Origin: Owenia fusiformis | Taxonomy: Eukaryota; Annelida; Polychaeta; Sabellida; Oweniidae | Direction of reading: 5' to 3' | DNA length: 64,000 nucleotides | Assembly (NCBI GenBank): GCA_903813345.2 | Contig: CAIIXF020000002.1 | Coordinates: 34,678,109 to 34,742,108 of the forward strand | Shown: in pieces, positions 58,364 through 64,000 of the stretch | Position numbering within the stretch: position 1 is the stretch's first letter | Layout of the letters: the number at the start of each line of letters is the position of its first letter | Program-made: the position numbers and the translations under genes | The notes under the pieces: model-generated | The model's database searches: none | The model's input: the letters and a program-made list of their open reading frames with translations, nothing else | What the model was told of the DNA's origin: nothing

Positions 58364-58646
58364 GTTTTTGACCAATTTCTTTCCCCTGGAATTGAAAAGT
58401 TCTTCCCAAATCTTTTCCTCAGAATTCATAGAAAGAGGGCGCTGCAACGTTGCGCTAGAAATCCGAACGAGAAAAAAATGTAAATGATGATCGCTTATAA
58501 TCAATGTGCCCACGCCATCGAAATACAACAAAACGGTGTATTTCACCTTTCTATACTGTGTTGGGTTGGGAAGGTGAAGTACATGGGAGGCCGGATGGAA
58601 GGCGGGTGGTACACAGTCAAGCAAAACCGAGCTTGTATTCGCAAAT

Positions 58647-58805
58647 GCAACCTTCGGCTGTCGGCTACCGGATTAACCGGGTGGATTAACCTTCTATTTT
58701 ATGGGCAACTCATTTGAATATGAATAATACCTGCCACTATTCCATTCATATTCAAATGAGTAAGTCATAAAATAGTAGGTTAATCTGGTAGCCAACAGCC
58801 GAAAG
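58647..58805. mobile_element. Foldback MITE just upstream of PRPS
   Basis: Arms of ~70 bp (cttcggctgtcggctaccgg ... ggtagccaacagccgaaag) around a ~20-base loop, about 285 bp 5' of the PRPS start codon, so probably in or next to its promoter. Confidence 0.85.
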
Positions 58806-60324
58806 TCAAGTTGCCGATTCGCGAAAAACGTGTGCACCAAGGACGTCCTTGTGTGCTCAGTCACAGGCGTGATGTACCTGTACGTGAGGTACCTAACGCG
58901 AGGGGTCTGCGCGTTACACCGAAACCATTATTAACTGCGCATTGTTCTGAAAGGCATGATCATGGGGAGTAAGTCACCCCTCCCTCTTATCACTTAGACC
59001 CACGTAGTGAGTGGAAGCAGGGAGTAACTCAGTGGGTATGATAACATAGCCTATAAGCTAGAAAGCTAGATAGCCAGTGGAAGAGTAATTTAATAGCCCT
59101 ACTAGAACAGCCAGATTTTATTTAAAATGATTAAATCGTCCTTGTGTGTCTGTGTTATAATCTGTAGCCTAGGCCTATATTTATTTACTCCCCGTGGCCA
59201 TAATACCGACACGCGCATTCGGAGTCGAAGGATCCATTCCTATGGGCAGAGAATCGGAATAAATTAAAATGGAAAAAATTGATTGAAATGAAATATAACG
59301 CATCAAACGTATGTAATAGCTAATGGAATATTTTTGCTGACTGACAACATTAGTACATTATGTACATTTTATATCATTGAAAAAGGGTAGCCACATAATT
59401 ATGCAACTCTTGTCTTCTCTACTCTCTTTCTAGCAGAAGTGAATCGAACGGCGTTCTGGCTTGAGAAATTAGCTTAAGTGTAGCGCATCGAACAAGATTT
59501 CAAAACCTTTTTGAAGACTGACAAAATTACCGTCGGTACCGTTAGTTGGACGCACCATTGGAAGGCTTCGGTACAACGCGCATCGGTATAATGGTTTTCG
59601 GTATGATATTGGTTTTCGCTACAATGCGCGTCGGTATATTGAGGTTGTGCATAAATGTGATTTTCCCTAAAATATCAGACCGATAGACAACTGGATTCGA
59701 TAGTCATTCTGATGTTCATATAGCGTCTCGATCTCTGCTCTCACTTGCACTGGAGAAGGCGTGGCTTACCACGAGGCCGATAACCACTACTTGACTACTA
59801 CCTGGAAAATTTCATTTCTTCCGAAAAATGGCATCCATTTTGAATTCAGAAACCATCTTGAACATCTTGTAAAACTGAACGATATCCGCCCGAATTTGCG
59901 GTAAATGAATAATCAAAGTTAATATTTTAACGATGAATGGCGGCCATTAAAATTGCTGTTATATTGAAATTCTTCTCTAGCAGATTATACCCGGGGATTA
60001 TAACTACCTATTTGCTCCCGATTGATATAAAATTACTTGTTTGAATTGTTCCATGGGCATCTGCAATCTGGTCGTAATAATTATATAGTTCTAGTTAAAA
60101 AATGTCATTTGATTCATTAGTTCTAATTACTTCGATATCTGCTTTGACCTTGATGTCAGCCCGCTTTTCTTCAATGGAATAAAGAAAACTGAATAAAACG
60201 TCCAGTTCTAAGAGGTGGATATTCATCAAAAAGTAGATAGGGAGGACGTTTTTTTTACTTATCACCTACTCATAACTGATGAATAAAAAACTGCGATGCA
60301 GTTGCAACTTTAGAGTAGTCGATT
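58806..60324. other. PRPS upstream flank and spacer, no gene seen
   Basis: Mixed composition with a CpG-containing part (58810-58960). A short degenerate repeat 'gcgc(a/g)tcggtata' occurs near 59578-59636. Confidence 0.4.
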
Positions 60325-60605
60325 TGCGGCGATTTCTGAAAGAAAATTCAACAAATCTGGTGACGATGCGCCCTTTTAATATATCCTCGATATATATCAT
60401 ATCTTAGAAACGCCATCGGTTTAAAAATATCCAAGAGACCTATGATATCGAATTATTACCATGTCATGTGCCTATTCAATGAAGACGGATAAAAACTTTC
60501 AATTTAAAGAAATTCAATCCAGATTTGATGAATTTTCTTGCAGAAATCACCTACTCCAGTCCCCCTCCTCCGTTCAATTTGTCCCGCGATCACCGGACGT
60601 AATAA
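60325..60605. mobile_element. Small diverged relative of the 53.9-kb foldback
   Basis: Inverted arms ('gaaattttcttgcagaaatc'-type sequence and its complement at 60328-60355 and 60520-60550) and an end 'cctccgttcaatttgtcccgcgatcaccggacgt' resembling the larger element's 'cctccgtcccat...cgatcaccgggcgt'. Confidence 0.6.
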
Positions 60606-60732
60606 AGTGGTGTACTATTGAAACTTGGGGCACTTTACATTCGAAATTAGTGTTACTTTGTTAGAAACAAAATATTGGCTTTATTTTAATTATAAAACCT
60701 ATTTGTTGTACATAGTGACATCAATCGCACCA

Positions 60733-60887
60733 GCGGATCTAGACGGGGGTGTGGGGGGCGTGGGGGTCGCACGCGCTCCTAAAAAGTCGGAAAATTCGTC
60801 TTTTTCCTTTATCGCTTTTTACAAAATTTGACTCTTCGGTCTTCAGTTTTTATCACACGCCCCCCTAACACAAAATCCTGGATCCGC
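60733..60887. mobile_element. Short MITE, GCGGATC(T/C)AG ends
   Basis: GCGGATCTAGacgggggtgtg ... CACGCCCCCCTAAC...CCTGGATCCGC, 155 bp, inverted ends with G-rich/C-rich subterminal blocks. Confidence 0.7.
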
Positions 60888-61489
60888 CCGTGAATCGGGT
60901 TAGCAGATAACATTGTCTTGCACTGGATTCAAGCGACTTTCCACAAAACGTATCTTATGGTTACCATGGGCTTTCAACTAGATTGAAACCTCATGTGCTT
61001 ACCTATTTAAAATTATATCTTATCCACTGGTCGGGATCCAGCCCCCCACCCCCTGAACAAAATTGTAGGCCCTCAATTAGTGGGCCATTCCAGGTTCTGG
61101 TCCAGAATCGCTGAGATGATCTTTGGCACAGGATAAATACCACGGCAATCCTAGCCATGTACCCCGTGCCATATAGCACGCATTTGGAGAATGACTATTT
61201 GCCTGAATCGTTTGTTTGTTTAAAACAATGCGTTCGCATTTTCAACGTGTTATTCTTACAGGCGACATCTGTCGAGCAATTTCGGATCCACTGGGCAACT
61301 ACCATCGATCGACATATCAGGACAAATACCAAAGTTTGGACATTTTCCATTGGCTATTTTCTTGTTAACCATTACAGGTAATCACCCGATCTCTCGCTTA
61401 CATTGAATCAATACTGAAATACGTGCTTGTCAAAATGCTGGATCATCAATTTCAAGATTTTCATTTGGCAAAATTTGCATTTTCGGTTT
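60888..61489. other. Spacer with a repeated hairpin remnant, no gene seen
   Basis: 60966-60995 is the degenerate counterpart of the 16661 hairpin. Nothing else is recognised. Confidence 0.45.
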
Positions 61490-62042
61490 TGGCTTATCCC
61501 GTTCCCGGACTATGGTCCTGTACTGAGCCCATACATTTGCCTGTACGATTACAACTTGGGAGAATTTTTTACTGATCTTACACTTCAGATACCTACTTCA
61601 ATAGATTTCTTGGTAATTTCGCATTCTTTTCGTGTAGTTGAATCCACAATTGTCTGGGTTTATCGGCAGAACAAGACATTTTCGTTTTTGATCGCAATAT
61701 TTGCGTGTAACATTTAACTTATTTCAACCGTCAAATTCCTCCATATTGGTACTTCCGGGCTACATCCGGGACAGCCAAACGGGGGATTCCCCTTTTAAAT
61801 CCAACCGCCATTTTGAAAAGTGATGGAATCTCTCTCGATGAAAAAGAGAAAATGTTCCCGTTCTGCCGATATACCCAGACAATCGGCGATTCCAATATAT
61901 TAGAAGTTACATCTTGAGTTCTATAATGCATTGAGGTAGGTATCTTAAGTGTAAGGGGCGTAGATAATTCTCCCAAGTTGTAATCGTACAGGCAAATGAA
62001 TGCGCTCAGTGCAGGACTATAGTCCGGGAACGGGATAAGTTT
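61490..62042. mobile_element. Foldback element with ~180-bp arms
   Basis: Arms ~61490-61672 and ~61855-62042 share 'cttatcccgttcccggacta', 'gcctgtacgattacaacttg' and 'tgtctgggtttatcggcaga' with their complements. The arm interior is related to the nested foldback at 56720-57049. The open frame at 61731-62192 is a by-product of the palindrome. Confidence 0.85.
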
Positions 62043-62246
62043 TGGCCACTTGCTCTGCAGTGGTACTTTTGCACCTGGCGTGACTCTGACTGTTTGACTT
62101 ATATTTTGACTGTGTATGCAAGATAGCAAACAGATAATTTCAGACACTAGTATTCTACCACCACAGGGTGACAAAGCCAAGAAATTGATCATCTAATATT
62201 GTCATGCCACAAATACGTTTACCAGAGAGAATTTTTAAAATTTATG

Positions 62247-63565
62247 CTAAGAAATTCTCCATCTAAAATGTCACTCGACTTTTTTTGTGATTATGAGTCA
62301 AAGAAAGCATTCTTGAGTTTCAAATTGATTTCTGTGGTAACTTGAAACCATCTTCTAATTTATTCCACTTACCTTTTCAGTGGCGTAGGAACAATATACG
62401 CCAAAACGCCAATGCGTAGTGTTGAAAAGCTAGAATGAAATAGCTTAATAATTTCCTTATGTTCTTTAGTCATATTTCCTCATTGTTAATAAATTGTTTG
62501 TGATCTCGAGCACACTAAAGAAATGTTTTTGGAAACCATGTAATATGTTCGATTTTTTCAATAGTACTCTTTGCAAGGTTTTTGTTCCTCTGTTACTTTT
62601 TTCTAGCTTCGGCCACGATAAATGGCACTTTTTGGCGTAAAAATCAAGGTGATTTGGGGTAGAGGGTTATGATAGTTGGAAGTTTAAGCCAGTAAAAATG
62701 AAAGTACATTTCAACTTCAGTTCTAGGAAAGCAATTACCCTAATTTCTATTTTATTTGAAATATAATAGATTATTATTTTAGGAAATAAAGCATTTAGGC
62801 ACCAATAATTATTTTGAAAGGAAAAAAACAATTTACCACAAAATGTCACGTTGACTTTTGCATGGGCTTTATTTATCTTATAAAAAAAGTTGAAGACATT
62901 AGAGTTATGTTGTATCATTGATCACGGACATGTTTCTATTGATCATACTAGTTTCTTTAATCTGTATTGTTGAGATTTAAAAGATCGGCTTTCCATGGTG
63001 ATTTTATATCATGAAAAACATTCGAACATTTTAAGCACAATTAGAAAGGTATTACCATAAAAATTACGTTTTACGAGCATAAAAGAGGCGTTTTGATTCG
63101 TTAAGATTTGACACAATTTTTTCATATTTTTGGCGTAGTGTTGAATTTACACCTTCCTACGCCCCTGCTTTTATTGTTTCTCCAAATATATTCTTTGAAA
63201 ATCTGATTTTAAGGTTGTTAATCAGGGTAATTCTGTGCCATTTTATCAAAAACCTTGTTGCTATCTAGAAACGAGCAATTGTGATCTTGTTGTTACCTAG
63301 GAACGAGCAACTGTGATGTCACGTCACACTCATGTTAATTCTGGAATCACATGGCAGCCATTTTGGAAATTTCAAAAAAGTTCCCAATAAAAAGGCTAAA
63401 TGCTATTTACAAATTGGAAACTATGGCAGAATCAACAAAGGGTTTGTGAAATAATTAGGATATGGTTTCAAAATTATGCACATGACAATATATGACTACT
63501 AAATGCAGGCAGAGACTTTTAATTGCCAAAAAGTCGAGTGACATTTTAGATGGAGAAATTCTTAG
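62247..63565. mobile_element. TIR element (~40-bp TIRs) with a nested 790-bp hAT/Transib-like element
   Basis: Outer ends CTAAGAAATTCTCCATCTAA (62247) and its complement (63527-63565). Inside, CAGTGGCGTAGGAA...TTCCTACGCCCCTG (62378-63167) is flanked by CTTTT on both sides, a 5-bp duplication. No transposase frame in either. Confidence 0.75.
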
Positions 63566-63859
63566 AAAAGACGGCCCCCAAATGCTTAAAACTTGACAAT
63601 TTTAATTTCTTCCTTTATTGTATGACTTGTGAAGGTACCGAGATAAACCTGGTCGCAAAATTTATTTCATCATGCGATATAACTTAAACAAAACCAGTTT
63701 ATCAATAATATGTCATGACCCTTGGTAGTCTAACTTCTATATTCTTTGTCACTTATGCTATGTCTACTAGCCACATATATATACTAGTATGTATTTATTC
63801 ACATATACTAGTGGCATTACACATTTATATTTCATTTTGTACTTAAGTAGTTTGTAGTT

Positions 63860-63945
63860 AGTTGTATGCTTTGTATATGACCCCTGATGGGGATTGAAAT
63901 ACAATAAAGCTAATAAATTTGTTGAAATTTGTTGAAAATTTGCGC
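63860..63945 (+). mobile_element. Possible LINE 3' end
   Basis: 'gaCCCCtgatGGGGattgaaatacaataaagctaataa' followed by short tandem '(aatttgttga)n' resembles the stem-loop plus short-repeat tail of CR1/L2/Jockey-like LINEs. The coding part is not present here. Confidence 0.4.
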
Positions 63946-64000
63946 ATTTCAGCAAATCAATCTCATTGGTTCAAACTTCATTGGCTCAAATTCGATGCAC

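Noticed and set aside
61731-62192. 153-residue frame
   Set aside because: Lies across the arms of a foldback element, has no domain, and mirrors the palindrome.

Overview
This 64 kb window is animal nuclear DNA, AT-rich, intron-bearing and full of transposable elements. Three things point to an invertebrate, probably marine. First, there is a 318-residue PRPP synthetase split into seven short exons. Second, there is an intronless RING/B-box/NHL TRIM-type protein of the kind expanded in molluscs, lancelets, echinoderms and hemichordates. Third, there are two families of non-autonomous repeats with (CCGT/GTCY)n microsatellites and tandem cores, built like bivalve 'pearl' elements and insect Helentron-derived HINEs. 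I cannot decide the phylum from sequence alone.

Layout. 0-1.4 kb: the open 5' part of an APE-type LINE on the minus strand, with a 2A-like peptide and a PHD finger. 4-5.1 kb: an intronless two-pass membrane protein (minus). 7.6-9.2 kb: a 20-bp minisatellite made of POU octamer motifs. 9.25-15.6 kb: Helentron-like repeats, one holding a nested 1.6 kb DNA element. 15.7-25 kb: a foldback element, then a 6.1 kb transposon with ~0.3 kb inverted termini that carries transposase exons and a 203-bp satellite, then a LINE tail split by a MITE. 25-32.9 kb: a promoter-like block, hairpin-bearing tandem repeats, two near-identical Helentron-like elements and a Penelope-type GIY-YIG fragment. 32.9-34.9 kb: an intronless secreted or GPI-type protein with a somatomedin-B domain (minus). 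36-37 kb: the last exons of a cysteine-rich/EGF gene (plus). 40.9-42.8 kb: the TRIM-NHL gene (minus). 47.1-58.4 kb: the PRPP synthetase gene (minus), complete. 53.9-64 kb: densely nested foldback and TIR elements, some within PRPS intron 1 and just upstream of its start.

The host genes do not form a pathway; each is an independent unit separated by repeats. The most striking structures are a 171-bp tandem array of truncated PRPS exon 2 copies, each with its own splice acceptor, lying between exons 1 and 2; the roughly 75-unit octamer-motif array; the LINE with 2A plus PHD; and a DNA-element family with CAG...CTG ends and exact 6-bp target duplications, two of whose members carry homopolymeric G tracts of 25 and 40 bases at the same internal site. 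No tRNA, rRNA or CRISPR array is supported.
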